Source of the DNA: a virus
Direction: 5' to 3' (one strand)
Length of the DNA: 51,613 bases
IMG/VR virus record: IMGVR_UViG_3300050011_000408
Span: 1 to 51,613 of that record
Part shown: piece by piece, positions 12,442 through 20,389 of the stretch
Numbering within the stretch: position 1 is the stretch's first letter
Layout of the letters: every line of letters begins with the position of its first letter
Position numbers and translations under genes: made by a program
The notes under the pieces: generated by a model
The model's input: the letters and a program-made list of their open reading frames with translations, nothing else
The model's database searches: none
What the model was told of the DNA's origin: nothing

Positions 12442-14106
12442 ATGTCGCTATCTTTAGAATCTAAGTCCTATCTTATCTCTGGAATGGGATCTACCCCAGC
12501 TGGTAACGAACTCATTAACGCAATCCAAAACGAATCTGTCCTTTCCGCTGATTCCTTTACGCGCCTTAGAAGCGCCCTTGATGAGGACGATGTTGCATCA
12601 AATTTTCAGGCATGTATCCTTGGAACTTATTCGCTCTCCCCACGAGATATTCAGTTCGTTAAGGATGGCTTCTCCCTTCCTGTTTCTGCCTTGCAGTCAG
12701 TGTTGGATAATTTGGCCGGTGGAGTTCAATCAGCTCCCGCTTTCCCCAATTTTCTTCCTAACATTACTCCAAATGCCTTTCCTAATGCCTTCTTCAACAC
12801 TTCTCCAGTAAACGTCTCCATGCCTGCTGGCTTTGGATTTGCAGTTCAATTCACAGGCCCCGCCCTTCAGCAATGGGACGTTTTGACCTTCCCAGCAGGT
12901 AGCGCCTTCGCTTCCACTGGTCCTGGTAAGTATTTTGAATTGTTTACGGGTGCAAATACCAATCAATACTATGTTTGGTACAATGTTACTGGCGGAAGTA
13001 ATACTGATCCAGCCCCAGCCGGATTTACTGGTATCGAGGTTACTATTGGTGCCCTTGATTCTGCCGCTACCGTTGCTACTAAAACAAATACCGCTTTTGC
13101 AGCTTCCGTAGCTCCTGTGAGTCTATTGGGTGTGGCCGCTACTTATGCCGCACTAGCCTATTCCGCAGTCACAGGCTCTACGGTTGGTTCAGGAAGTACT
13201 ATTACCGGCAATATTGGTATCTATCCTACTGCTGGAACTTTCATCACTAATTTCCCCCCAAGTACCTTTACTGGCGAAGAAGATACTCCTACGCTTAATG
13301 TACCTAAGGCTCAAGTTGCTCAAGCTGCTGCTCAAGCTGCTTATACCTCACTTCAGGGAATGACTCCTACCGGTACTTCTGGAGGCCACATTAATTCCGA
13401 ACTTGGTGGCCAAAGTTTAGCAGCCGGTGTTTATGTTGCTACTTCCGGAACAGCCGGAACATTTACTTTGAATGGAACCCTTACTCTTACTGGTTCTGCA
13501 ACTGACGTTTACGTCTTTCAGACGGCAAGTACTCTTATTACTGGCGGAACTCTCACACCCGTTATTTCTTTGGGTAGTGTATTACCCGGTAATATTTATT
13601 GGGTTGTTGGCTCTTCTGCTACCATCAATGACAGTTTTCCTGGAACTTTCCAAGGTAACGTGATTGCTCAAGCAAGCATTGGTGAAACTTTAGGCGGTAC
13701 CATAAACGGTAGCATGATTGCTCTTACTGGCGCGGTAGTTTTTACTGGCGAGGGTGCTGTCAATGTGACTTCTAGTGGTCCAGGAAGTCCTGGAATGGAT
13801 GATGCCGCTTCTTTTGTTAATGGTAACGCGGTTACGGTTGTTTTGGCTCCATTTACCGCAGCTGTAGCAAGGCCTTTCTTCTCTCTTATTGATGGAACCT
13901 ATCATGGAACTCAGACGGTAACGATCTCTTCTGGTACTCCTGGAACAGCGTTCTACTACACAACGGATGGATCTATTCCAACTGTTGCCAGCACGCTCTA
14001 TTCTGGACCAATCTCTGTGGCTGCTAGCAGGACCATCAGAGTTCTGGGAACTTTGGATGATTTTGCAAATTCTGCCATTGCCAGCGCGACTTACGTAATC
14101 ACCTAA
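12442..14106 (+). CDS. DUF3494 ice-binding-like plus chitobiase-C-domain protein
   Basis: 554 residues, TAGGAG ribosome-binding site, and a terminator after the stop, so it is probably monocistronic. Residues 1-95 are an unrecognised helical region. Residues ~165-225 carry the 'KYFELF.G....YYVWYNV.GGSN' module shared with three tail proteins. Residues ~227-441 match DUF3494 (PF11999, the ice-binding-protein fold): 'AATYAALAYSAVT', 'TGNIGIYP', 'FPPSTFTG', 'DLGGQ'-like 'ELGGQSLAAGVY', 'NIYWVVGSSATI' and 'GTINGSMIALTGAV'. Residues ~475-553 match the chitobiase C-terminal type repeat CHB_HEX_C_1: 'TPGTAFYYTTDGSIPT..STLYSGPI'. I infer a virion surface or fibre-like adhesin; ice binding itself is not shown. 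Confidence 0.85.
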   Translation: MSLSLESKSYLISGMGSTPAGNELINAIQNESVLSADSFTRLRSALDEDDVASNFQACILGTYSLSPRDIQFVKDGFSLPVSALQSVLDNLAGGVQSAPAFPNFLPNITPNAFPNAFFNTSPVNVSMPAGFGFAVQFTGPALQQWDVLTFPAGSAFASTGPGKYFELFTGANTNQYYVWYNVTGGSNTDPAPAGFTGIEVTIGALDSAATVATKTNTAFAASVAPVSLLGVAATYAALAYSAVTGSTVGSGSTITGNIGIYPTAGTFITNFPPSTFTGEEDTPTLNVPKAQVAQAAAQAAYTSLQGMTPTGTSGGHINSELGGQSLAAGVYVATSGTAGTFTLNGTLTLTGSATDVYVFQTASTLITGGTLTPVISLGSVLPGNIYWVVGSSATINDSFPGTFQGNVIAQASIGETLGGTINGSMIALTGAVVFTGEGAVNVTSSGPGSPGMDDAASFVNGNAVTVVLAPFTAAVARPFFSLIDGTYHGTQTVTISSGTPGTAFYYTTDGSIPTVASTLYSGPISVAASRTIRVLGTLDDFANSAIASATYVIT

Positions 14107-14131
14107 TCATTAAATAGTTCAACAATATCGT

Positions 14132-14166
14132 GGACTCGGGATTTCTCTCCGGGTCCATTTTTATTT
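14132..14166 (+). terminator. Rho-independent terminator
   Basis: GGACTCGG (14132-14139) pairs with CCGGGTCC (14149-14156; one T-G pair), followed by ATTTTTATTT. It ends the 12442-14106 transcript. This is the clearest intrinsic terminator in the window. Confidence 0.85.
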
Positions 14167-14194
14167 GTACTTCTTTGGTTTTTCATGATATACT
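14165..14194 (+). promoter_or_regulatory. Promoter directly before the HNH gene
   Basis: TTGTAC (14165-14170), 18 bases, TATACT (14189-14194). The -10 ends eight bases before the ATG at 14203, giving almost no leader. The -35 overlaps the T-run of the terminator, so the gene is an insulated unit. Confidence 0.6.
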
Positions 14195-14202
14195 AATGAG
14201 TG

Positions 14203-14781
14203 ATGTTCAAACCCTCTGGAAATCCAAAAGTTTTAGAACTTACTAAGTCTATTAGGGAAAGATCTTACAATCTCTCTTGCCTTAAACCTATCAAATTAGA
14301 AGAGCTAAACGATAAGGGCAAACCCAGAAGACTTTGTGCCTGGTGTGCCGTGGAAGAGATCTTTGGTGGCAACCAGAAGTATTGCTCCAACAATTGCTCC
14401 ACTTCGGCTATGGCTTGGAGCTACCCACAAAAAGAAGACGCTCTGAGATACCTCTTGCTTAGGCAGGACTGGAAGTGTGCCCATTGTGCTTACGACTATA
14501 TGCCATTCCTAGAGAAAATAGTTGAAAGAGATAGAGAACGGAACCGCAGTTGTGCGGTAACCTGTTTTCTTGACTTTGCAACTCTTCCTTGGTACTACTT
14601 CAAGAGGCTAAAGGCCAAGGTTCCTGGAGACAGGAAACCTGAGGTCGATCATGTGCTAGCCATTAGCAAAGGCGGCCATTCTCTTGGATTGGAAAATCAT
14701 CAAGTATTATGCTATACTTGCCATAAGATCAAGAGCAAGATCGACAATTCTGGAAAAAGAATTAAAAAAGTTGACATTTGA
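14203..14781 (+). CDS. HNH endonuclease
   Basis: 192 residues from the ATG at 14203 (a GTG just before adds one residue). A C-terminal HNH core, 'PEVDHVLAISKGGHSLGLEN', continues to 'HQVLCYTCHKIKS', with DH as the catalytic pair, N in the middle and H at the end. Upstream cysteines (CAWC...CSNNC and CAHC) form zinc-binding ribbons. The protein may act as a homing-type or restriction-type nuclease. It sits between a terminator and a promoter, with no sign of splitting a known gene, so it looks like an inserted autonomous unit. Confidence 0.88.
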   Translation: MFKPSGNPKVLELTKSIRERSYNLSCLKPIKLEELNDKGKPRRLCAWCAVEEIFGGNQKYCSNNCSTSAMAWSYPQKEDALRYLLLRQDWKCAHCAYDYMPFLEKIVERDRERNRSCAVTCFLDFATLPWYYFKRLKAKVPGDRKPEVDHVLAISKGGHSLGLENHQVLCYTCHKIKSKIDNSGKRIKKVDI

Positions 14782-14799
14782 CCGACATCTTGGTAAATT
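14771..14799 (+). promoter_or_regulatory. Strong promoter inside the HNH 3' end
   Basis: TTGACA (14771-14776), 17 bases, TAAATT (14794-14799). The predicted transcription start falls on the A of the ATG at 14806, so the message would be leaderless. The promoter overlaps the last codons of the HNH gene. Confidence 0.7.
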
Positions 14800-14805
14800 A
14801 ATTAT

Positions 14806-15207
14806 ATGAGTTATACAGAACAAGAGTTCAAAAAAATAATCTATGCCAAATATCCAAATAAATATATTACCGTAGATATAGATCCTATAGACTCAAAGAT
14901 CTACGTGTGTGCATTTGATGTAGCGGCAGAGTGTAGAAAGAGCCTTCCTTTAAAACTAGTATTGGCCACTCATATATTGTATGATGGACAAGTGTGTAAG
15001 GATTCGGATAATTTATTTTCTTTTCCTCCAAAAGTTATGACTGGATCGAAAGCAACTTTCACTATAAATGGTCAACATGTTGGTTTTATGGATGGAGATT
15101 ATTTTACTATTGATGACCCCCATTCTGTTCCGGTATGCCAATGTGGTAAAGAAAAACATGGTTTCGCCAAGCATTCCGATTGGTGTGATATTAAGGAAGG
15201 TGCCTAA
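14806..15207 (+). CDS. Hypothetical protein with leaderless start
   Basis: 133 residues (MSYTEQEFKKIIYAKYPNKY...). No ribosome-binding site precedes the ATG because the -10 box of the 14771 promoter lies six bases upstream. The C-terminus has 'VCQCGKEKHGFAKHSDWC', a C-x-C...H...C cluster that could bind zinc. Family unknown. It leads the next operon and overlaps the following start as TAATG. Confidence 0.7.
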   Translation: MSYTEQEFKKIIYAKYPNKYITVDIDPIDSKIYVCAFDVAAECRKSLPLKLVLATHILYDGQVCKDSDNLFSFPPKVMTGSKATFTINGQHVGFMDGDYFTIDDPHSVPVCQCGKEKHGFAKHSDWCDIKEGA

Positions 15208-15416
15208 TGTGGGTAATTAAGCAAAAGAAAAGTGGAGAGTTCTATCTAACTTATGATAGGGAGAGAAGACTTTCTTATAATTTGAGAGGTTTGTGGGAGT
15301 ATATCTGTCCACAGGATAGTACACAAGCCTCTTATTTGATCAGGGTTAATCAAGAAGCCGGTTATCTCTGTTGTAATGATGATGAAAATGGCGTTCGAAT
15401 GTTAGTATTGGAGTAA
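15207..15416 (+). CDS. Small hypothetical protein
   Basis: 69 residues (MWVIKQKKSGEFYLTYDRER...). TAATG overlap with the preceding gene. Unrecognised; beta-rich, with a cysteine pair near the end (GYLCCNDDE). Confidence 0.6.
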   Translation: MWVIKQKKSGEFYLTYDRERRLSYNLRGLWEYICPQDSTQASYLIRVNQEAGYLCCNDDENGVRMLVLE

Positions 15417-15419
15417 AAT

Positions 15420-15794
15420 ATGAGTTATGCCCTATATGCTGTAATAGCGTTTTTAGTATTGTTTGCGATTCTTCTTCCATTCGCCATTGATTGGTTTTTC
15501 CATGATAGGGAATTGGAGAATGCATTGCCAGACAGTTTACCAGAGTATTCGCCTGCTGAGTCTGCGGCAAATATTGGTATGGTGGGTCTATCGAAACAAA
15601 TTGCGAAAGATCTATACAAATCTAAAGATTCAGAGCCAGCAAATCCCGACCTTGCCCCATATCTTGATTCGAGCACCTATACCCTTTCTTGGACACCAGG
15701 TGGAACGGATCTTCGCGCAAGTCATTCTACAACTAAAAAGAAGTCTAAGAACAAGAAAAAGGCTAAGAAAAAGACCAAGAAAACCAAGAAGTAA
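15420..15794 (+). CDS. Membrane-anchored protein with Lys-rich tail
   Basis: 124 residues. Residues 3-24 (YALYAVIAFLVLFAILLPFA) form one strong membrane helix, probably an N-terminal anchor. The central part is acidic. The last 24 residues are almost all Lys, Ser, Asn and Thr (TTKKKSKNKKKAKKKTKKTK). The polybasic tail would lie at the membrane or nucleic-acid face depending on topology. No family is recognised. Starts three bases past the previous stop. Confidence 0.65.
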   Translation: MSYALYAVIAFLVLFAILLPFAIDWFFHDRELENALPDSLPEYSPAESAANIGMVGLSKQIAKDLYKSKDSEPANPDLAPYLDSSTYTLSWTPGGTDLRASHSTTKKKSKNKKKAKKKTKKTKK

Positions 15795-15795
15795 T

Positions 15796-15897
15796 ATGGT
15801 TTTTGGGCTATTTCTATTAATTATTTCTTTTACTTTATTTGTGCCTAAAAAGAAAAAGAAGACCAAATTAATCCTGCACAAGGGCGGGAAAGTATAA
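15796..15897 (+). CDS. 33-residue membrane microprotein with Lys-rich tail
   Basis: It encodes MVFGLFLLIISFTLFVPKKK followed by KKTKLILHKGGKV: one membrane helix and a basic tail, a miniature of the preceding protein. It begins one base after the upstream stop (TAATATG), the spacing used by most genes of this operon. Too short for family assignment. Confidence 0.5.
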   Translation: MVFGLFLLIISFTLFVPKKKKKTKLILHKGGKV

Positions 15898-15904
15898 CTC
15901 TATT

Positions 15905-16054
15905 ATGTCGAATATTATCTGCTGGATCTGCAATGACAATTTTTCTTTCAAGGATTACAAGGAAGCCAAGCTATTGGATGAAAATGGAAATAAACCTTGT
16001 CTTGAATGTATACTTGAATCAGAAACCCTATCTCCTGAGGAAGAAGAGCAATGA
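15905..16054 (+). CDS. 49-residue zinc-ribbon microprotein
   Basis: It encodes MSNIICWICNDNFSFKDYKE, then 'GNKPCLECILESETLSPEEEEQ'. C-x2-C at residues 6-9 and again at 32-35 make a treble-clef or ribbon-like zinc site. Its stop overlaps the next start (ATGA). Confidence 0.6.
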   Translation: MSNIICWICNDNFSFKDYKEAKLLDENGNKPCLECILESETLSPEEEEQ

Positions 16055-16227
16055 GTTCTGATAAAATTTATCTTAATAGGGATGAGCAGGTCTTTCTGAC
16101 GGAAATGTTAGAAATAGGTAATGTCGAGGATGCAGTTGACAAGTTTGCTAACTTGTTAGTATTAGAAGGAGCAGATCCTACAAAATTAAAGAAGTACCTT
16201 GCCGCAATTATGAAAAGGATGCCATAA
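16051..16227 (+). CDS. 58-residue hypothetical protein
   Basis: It encodes MSSDKIYLNRDEQVFLTEML, then a helical stretch ending KYLAAIMKRMP. Overlaps on both sides (ATGA, TAATG) indicate coupled translation. Function unknown. Confidence 0.6.
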   Translation: MSSDKIYLNRDEQVFLTEMLEIGNVEDAVDKFANLLVLEGADPTKLKKYLAAIMKRMP

Positions 16228-16799
16228 TGTTCCAATCCAAAGCTTTAAAAGAATGGCCAGGTCAGAAAAAATCTAAGATCTATGATTGGTGGATCGATAC
16301 CACTATGTCTAAATGGTACTATGACTTTATGCATAAGTTCATTGAGAACCCATTTTTTCAATTGAAACGGCTTTGTCAGTGGTATCTTAATGTATTTAGG
16401 TATGATTATGACTTCGACGGTCACTCCTTATTTGGTATCATTGAGTACAAATTGAAACGATTAGAAAAATGTCTTATCAATGGGCATGCATTCCAAGAAC
16501 CCATAGATATGAAAGCTCTTAGTCTGGCAATTAAACTTGCTGGAAGACTCAAAGACGACAAATACGAAGAAGTTGGATATAATAGGATAGATAAAATTTG
16601 GGGTGAAATCAATCTGAATTGGGATGCACCAGAAGGTGTTAGCCTAGCTTCTAGGCCCAATGTCAAAACCGATGAAGATAAGGAACAAGAACGAGCCTAT
16701 TCCATGATACAGTATAGGGCCTCTGAGTACAGGATGAAGCGCGAAGAGCGTTGGCTCTATGCCATTTTGCACAAGTATCTTAGAAATTTGTGGGATTAA
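16227..16799 (+). CDS. Conserved phage hypothetical (YDYDFDGHSLF family)
   Basis: 190 residues. The segment 'WYLNVFRYDYDFDGHSLFGI' followed by 'IEYKLKRLEKCLINGHA' and 'DMKALSLAIKLAGRLKDDKYE' is a pattern I know from large phages, annotated only as hypothetical. The C-terminus again is Arg/Trp-rich helical. No catalytic motif is evident. TAATG overlap at the start. Confidence 0.75.
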   Translation: MFQSKALKEWPGQKKSKIYDWWIDTTMSKWYYDFMHKFIENPFFQLKRLCQWYLNVFRYDYDFDGHSLFGIIEYKLKRLEKCLINGHAFQEPIDMKALSLAIKLAGRLKDDKYEEVGYNRIDKIWGEINLNWDAPEGVSLASRPNVKTDEDKEQERAYSMIQYRASEYRMKREERWLYAILHKYLRNLWD

Positions 16800-16800
16800 T

Positions 16801-17115
16801 ATGGAAGAACTTAAGAAGTGGGAAGAACTGACTAAAGAAGAGCAAGTGGCTATGACAAAGTTGCTCAGCAAGGCTAGATTTGGCCTACTATTTGCAGCAT
16901 TTAAGTTCCTTCTAGGCCTTTTTGTATCCAATATTCTTACCTTGGCCTTTGGTCATTACCTTTTAGGCGACCCAAGCGAGACTACCTGGTTCTGGTTTTG
17001 TCTTGTTACATCAATCGTCAATAGTATTTTTCTATCTAGATATTTTAGTTCTCAAATGGACAAGAACAATGATATATTAATGAGTAAGATTAAAGAAATT
17101 TTGAAAAAGCAATAA
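16801..17115 (+). CDS. Two-helix membrane protein
   Basis: 104 residues from the ATG at 16801 (MEELKKWEELTKEEQ), one base after the previous stop; the frame is longer upstream but that part lies in the preceding gene. Residues ~28-50 and ~60-80 are hydrophobic and separated by 'GDPSETTW', giving a hairpin in the membrane; both ends are charged and helical. The shape resembles small holin- or SdpI-like membrane proteins, but nothing else supports a lysis role. Confidence 0.65.
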   Translation: MEELKKWEELTKEEQVAMTKLLSKARFGLLFAAFKFLLGLFVSNILTLAFGHYLLGDPSETTWFWFCLVTSIVNSIFLSRYFSSQMDKNNDILMSKIKEILKKQ

Positions 17116-17128
17116 AAAGGGAATCTCA

Positions 17129-18754
17129 ATGAAAAATGAGTTCGATGTATTTTCTAGTAAGTTTTCGCACGATATTTATTTGCAGAAGTATTCAAAAGAT
17201 GGAGTAGAAACATGGAGTGATACGGCTAAACGAGTTACAGAAGCGGTATGCTCCCAACTCTTAGATACGAAAACTAAAGAGAAGATCTATAACATAATCT
17301 TGGAACGAAAATTTATTCCAGGTGGACGATACCTATATGCTGCTGGTAGAGAGTTTCACCAAGTAAATAACTGTTTCTTATTTAAGCCAGAAGATACCAG
17401 AGAGTCTTGGGCAGAATTGATGAATAAGGGTACCGCATCTTTGATGACCGGAGGTGGTATTGGTGCCCCATATTGTAAGCTAAGGGAAAAGGGAAAGAAA
17501 ATCACTAGGACTGGTGGCGTATCTACTGGACCGATTGCCCTCATGAACATGGTCAATGAAGCTGGTCGCTACATTATGCAAGGGGGCGCTCGTAGGAGCG
17601 CGATATGGGCCGGTCTTTCTTGGTGGCATGGTGATGTAATGGACTTCATTCATATGAAGGACTATTCTGATGCCCTCAAGGCGGCTAAACTTGCCGACCT
17701 AACATTTCCACTTCCAATGGAAGGAACCAATATTTCTGTTATTTACGATACGGAATTCTTTATTGCAATAGAGAATGAAGAGCATCCAAAACACGAATTG
17801 GCCAAAAAGGTATGGCTTGAAAATTGTAAACAAGCCTTCTCTACGGCAGAACCAGGTATGAGTTTCAATTTTCGTAAAGATAACGAGAGTTTGCGTAATG
17901 CTTGTACCGAAGTCGTCAGCGAAGATGATAGCGATAAATGTAATTTGGGAACTCTCTGGCTCAATCGAATGAAAGATAAGAAAGATTTGGCTGAAGCAAC
18001 CAAATATGCCACGTTATTTCTTCTTTGTGGGGGTATTTACAGTGACACTCCTACACAAAAGATCAAGGAAGTCGGGTTAAAGAACAATAGGATTGGCCTC
18101 GGCCTCGGTGGTATCCACGAATGGCTCATGGCAAAGGGACAGAACTATGAAGTAACTCCCGAATTGCATAAATTGCTTTCTGTTTATGAACAAGAAAGTG
18201 ACTCTGCAGCCTTTATGGGAGCCAAACAACTCGGAGTATCGGTTCCCAAGGGAGTGAGAGCTATTGCTCCCACAGGAACGATTGGGATCATATCAGAGAG
18301 CACTACCGGTATCGAACCCTTGTTCTGTAAGGCCTATAAGAGACGGTACTTTAAAGATGGCAAATGGATGTTCCAATACGTTGTTGATGGGTCTGTTAAG
18401 AGATTGCTAGAACAGGGAATTAAGATAGAAAATATTAAGGATTCAGGAGACTTGACTTTCAAGCAACGAGTAAAATTTCAGGCAGATGTTCAAAATTATG
18501 TCGATATGTCAATTTCTAGCACCTGCAATATGGATAGTTGGGGATCTCCTTCAAATAATGAAGGCAATTATGAAAAAAATGCAGCAACATTGCTTAAGTA
18601 TGCAAAGCGTCTTCGTGGGTTTACTGTTTATCCCGATGGTGCTCGCGGAGGACAACCTCTTACTAGAGTTAGTCTTGAGGAAGCATTGTTAGATGAAGGA
18701 AAGGTATTTGAGGACCAAGAAAGAGAATGTTTGAATGGGGTATGTGGCCTATGA
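17129..18754 (+). CDS. Ribonucleotide reductase, class II (B12-dependent), small phage type
   Basis: 541 residues with the glycyl-barrel layout of ribonucleotide reductase. Cys in 'VNNCFLF' starts the active region; 'GGGIGAPYCKLREKGKKI' is the glycine-rich loop; 'RNACTEVVSEDDSDKCNLGT' carries the N-x-C-x-E catalytic loop (thiyl Cys and Glu) and the second CNLG cysteine; 'AIAPTGTIGIISESTTGIEP' is the late substrate-binding segment; the C-terminus ends with a Cys pair (ECLNGVCGL) for re-reduction. No NrdB partner is present nearby, which fits a B12-dependent single-chain enzyme. It supplies deoxynucleotides for phage replication. It is shorter than most cellular class II enzymes (600-800). Confidence 0.9.
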   Translation: MKNEFDVFSSKFSHDIYLQKYSKDGVETWSDTAKRVTEAVCSQLLDTKTKEKIYNIILERKFIPGGRYLYAAGREFHQVNNCFLFKPEDTRESWAELMNKGTASLMTGGGIGAPYCKLREKGKKITRTGGVSTGPIALMNMVNEAGRYIMQGGARRSAIWAGLSWWHGDVMDFIHMKDYSDALKAAKLADLTFPLPMEGTNISVIYDTEFFIAIENEEHPKHELAKKVWLENCKQAFSTAEPGMSFNFRKDNESLRNACTEVVSEDDSDKCNLGTLWLNRMKDKKDLAEATKYATLFLLCGGIYSDTPTQKIKEVGLKNNRIGLGLGGIHEWLMAKGQNYEVTPELHKLLSVYEQESDSAAFMGAKQLGVSVPKGVRAIAPTGTIGIISESTTGIEPLFCKAYKRRYFKDGKWMFQYVVDGSVKRLLEQGIKIENIKDSGDLTFKQRVKFQADVQNYVDMSISSTCNMDSWGSPSNNEGNYEKNAATLLKYAKRLRGFTVYPDGARGGQPLTRVSLEEALLDEGKVFEDQERECLNGVCGL

Positions 18755-19236
18755 GAGTAATTTTTTTAGATTTTGATGGAGTGTTAAGATCGGTTTCTTC
18801 AATGATTTACAATAATCGCCTCAAACTTTTGAGTCTTACCGATACTCCAACCCATGAATCTTTCTGTCCAATTGCTTCCTCCAATCTTCAATATATTTTG
18901 GAAGAACGTCCAGATGTACAAGTTGTGGTTAGCTCTGATTGGCGTAAGAATAAAACACTCAAGGCCCTTCAACATATATTTAAGGTAAACAATATCCTTC
19001 CTGAAAGAATGATAGGAACCACTCCAATCGCCAAAGATGGTTATAGGGGTGACGAGATTAAGGCCTATCTTAAGGATCATCCAGAAGTAACCAAATTTGT
19101 TATTATTGATGACCATGACGGTGTGAAACCATATCTGAAAAGGCTAGTAAAAGTGGATGGTAGGAATGGACTGACATTCACTGATGCCGATAAAGTAATT
19201 GAAATGCTGGGAGGCAAATATGAAGAAAGTAAATAG
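18751..19236 (+). CDS. HAD-superfamily phosphatase (HAD_SAK_2-like)
   Basis: 161 residues starting MRVIFLDFDGVLRS in an ATGA overlap with the RNR stop; an upstream ATG inside the RNR gene is rejected. HAD motifs: 'FLDFDGVL' (nucleophile Asp, motif I), 'VVVSSDWRKN' (motif II), Lys in the following helix, and 'FVIIDDHDGV' (motif IV Asp pair). The 'VSSDWR' plus 'GTTP...RG.EI' pattern matches the HAD domain of the Swiss Army Knife RNA-repair set (PF18143). Substrate is unknown; a nucleotide or RNA-end phosphatase is plausible. Confidence 0.85.
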   Translation: MRVIFLDFDGVLRSVSSMIYNNRLKLLSLTDTPTHESFCPIASSNLQYILEERPDVQVVVSSDWRKNKTLKALQHIFKVNNILPERMIGTTPIAKDGYRGDEIKAYLKDHPEVTKFVIIDDHDGVKPYLKRLVKVDGRNGLTFTDADKVIEMLGGKYEESK

Positions 19237-19483
19237 TAAAGTAGTTAAAAGTATTAAGAAAACTGAAAAAAATAATAGCTATAATCTCTTGATGTATACT
19301 GAGGATTCCTCGCCCAAGATTAAGAGGTTCAATACCTTGCAGCAGGCCCAGGATTTTGTGGATAAGTTTAATAAAAAGTATCCAGACCACATGTCATTTG
19401 ATTCTGGCAGTTGGATCGATTATTTGGTAACAGAAGTATCGGGAAATGTTCACTTCTTCACAGACGGAATTACAGTGGAATGA
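19220..19483 (+). CDS. Small hypothetical protein
   Basis: 87 residues from the ATG at 19220, preceded by GGGAGG. Lys-rich start (MKKVNSKVVKSIKKTEKNN), later 'TLQQAQDFVDKFNKKYPDH...WIDYLV.EV'. It overlaps the end of the HAD gene and the start of the next. No family is recognised. Confidence 0.6.
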   Translation: MKKVNSKVVKSIKKTEKNNSYNLLMYTEDSSPKIKRFNTLQQAQDFVDKFNKKYPDHMSFDSGSWIDYLVTEVSGNVHFFTDGITVE

Positions 19484-19815
19484 GATCCTATGGAGATATC
19501 CCTCTATCTCACAGGAAACATATAGAGGAATTGGAGAGCCTAGAGCATTGGCTTAATGTCCATAGCTCTTCTACTCCGGCGTTAACTATGGCAAAAGGTA
19601 TGGTTTGCATGGCATGCGACTACTACTCTATGCAGATGGAAGAAAATGGGGATCGACTCTTAAAAGTCGCAGAAAGTACTTGTCCTGGTTACTTTAAGGG
19701 TCCGTTCCTGATTCATATAGAAAATGACGAAGAGTTCGCTTTTTTGGTAGCAATGTTGGCACAAAATCCGCTATGCTTACAAATGATGATGTCCTTAGGA
19801 CTCGAAGATGAATGA
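19480..19815 (+). CDS. Hypothetical protein
   Basis: 111 residues from the ATG at 19480 that overlaps the previous stop (the frame is open further upstream but without an operon-consistent start). It opens MRSYGDIPLSHRKHIEELES and has methionine- and cysteine-rich stretches (GMVCMACDYYSMQMEEN). Function unknown. Confidence 0.6.
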   Translation: MRSYGDIPLSHRKHIEELESLEHWLNVHSSSTPALTMAKGMVCMACDYYSMQMEENGDRLLKVAESTCPGYFKGPFLIHIENDEEFAFLVAMLAQNPLCLQMMMSLGLEDE

Positions 19816-19990
19816 GTTTACTTGCCAATACTGTGGACATCATTGGGAACGTAAGAGTATGCCTAAAGAAGTTGTTTGCCCTAAGTGTAACGATACCAAT
19901 ATAAAGCTGGTGATCCGTAGTAAGAAGATAGACTACTATGCCGGATCGCCTCCATTTGAGAAAGAGGACCCGGACAAATGGAATTTATAG
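19808..19990 (+). CDS. Zinc-ribbon small protein
   Basis: 60 residues: 'FTCQYCGHHWERKSMPKEVVC' ends with 'CPKCNDTNI', a C-x2-C...C-x2-C ribbon. The rest, 'YYAGSPPFEKEDPDKWNL', is a short acidic tail. Overlaps the preceding gene by eight bases. Typical of phage or bacterial small ribbon proteins; partner unknown. Confidence 0.7.
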   Translation: MNEFTCQYCGHHWERKSMPKEVVCPKCNDTNIKLVIRSKKIDYYAGSPPFEKEDPDKWNL

Positions 19991-19991
19991 A

Positions 19992-20147
19992 ATGAGACAT
20001 TTGAAGGTTAAATCAATTTTATTTATCTTTATGATTTGGGCCAGTCTCCTTTCTTTCTTGGTTTATTCCGTTTATAAAGAATTGAGTAATTTTGAAAGCA
20101 CTGTTCTGCATAGGCCACTGAAGCTTGATGAGATAGTCAATCCGTGA
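19992..20147 (+). CDS. 51-residue single-pass membrane protein
   Basis: From the ATG at 19992: MRHLKVKSILFIFMIWASLL, then 'SFLVYSVYKELSNFESTVLH'. One N-terminal membrane helix preceded by a basic flank (R-H-L-K-V-K), so a cytoplasm-in N-terminus is expected. Starts one base beyond the previous stop. Function unknown. Confidence 0.6.
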   Translation: MRHLKVKSILFIFMIWASLLSFLVYSVYKELSNFESTVLHRPLKLDEIVNP

Positions 20148-20172
20148 TATAAAGAATTAGGAGGATCCCCAA

Positions 20173-20385
20173 ATGACTTTACCCGATGAGAGAACAAGAT
20201 CTATACATAACACCAGAGAATTCCTAAGGAGCTTATTGGATCCTAGCAAGACTCCAAGGGTGCCTAAAGAGGTCAGAAAACAGGCTTATTGGTGTTTAAA
20301 GCACTTTCCAAGCGATCATGATATGGAGTATGCTGCAGATGGCGCACCCGATCATTTTGGTTTTATAGAAGAAAGAAAGAAATAG
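20173..20385 (+). CDS. BPSL0761-like small protein
   Basis: 70 residues: 'MTLPDERTRSIHNTREFLRSL' then 'VPKEVRKQAYWCLKHFPSDHDM'. 'PDERTRA(L/I)..TR.FL..L' with 'P..VR..A...L.H.P' is the BPSL0761 family signature known from Proteobacteria and their phages; its role is not established. TAGGAGG ribosome-binding site upstream. Confidence 0.75.
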   Translation: MTLPDERTRSIHNTREFLRSLLDPSKTPRVPKEVRKQAYWCLKHFPSDHDMEYAADGAPDHFGFIEERKK

Positions 20386-20389
20386 TATT

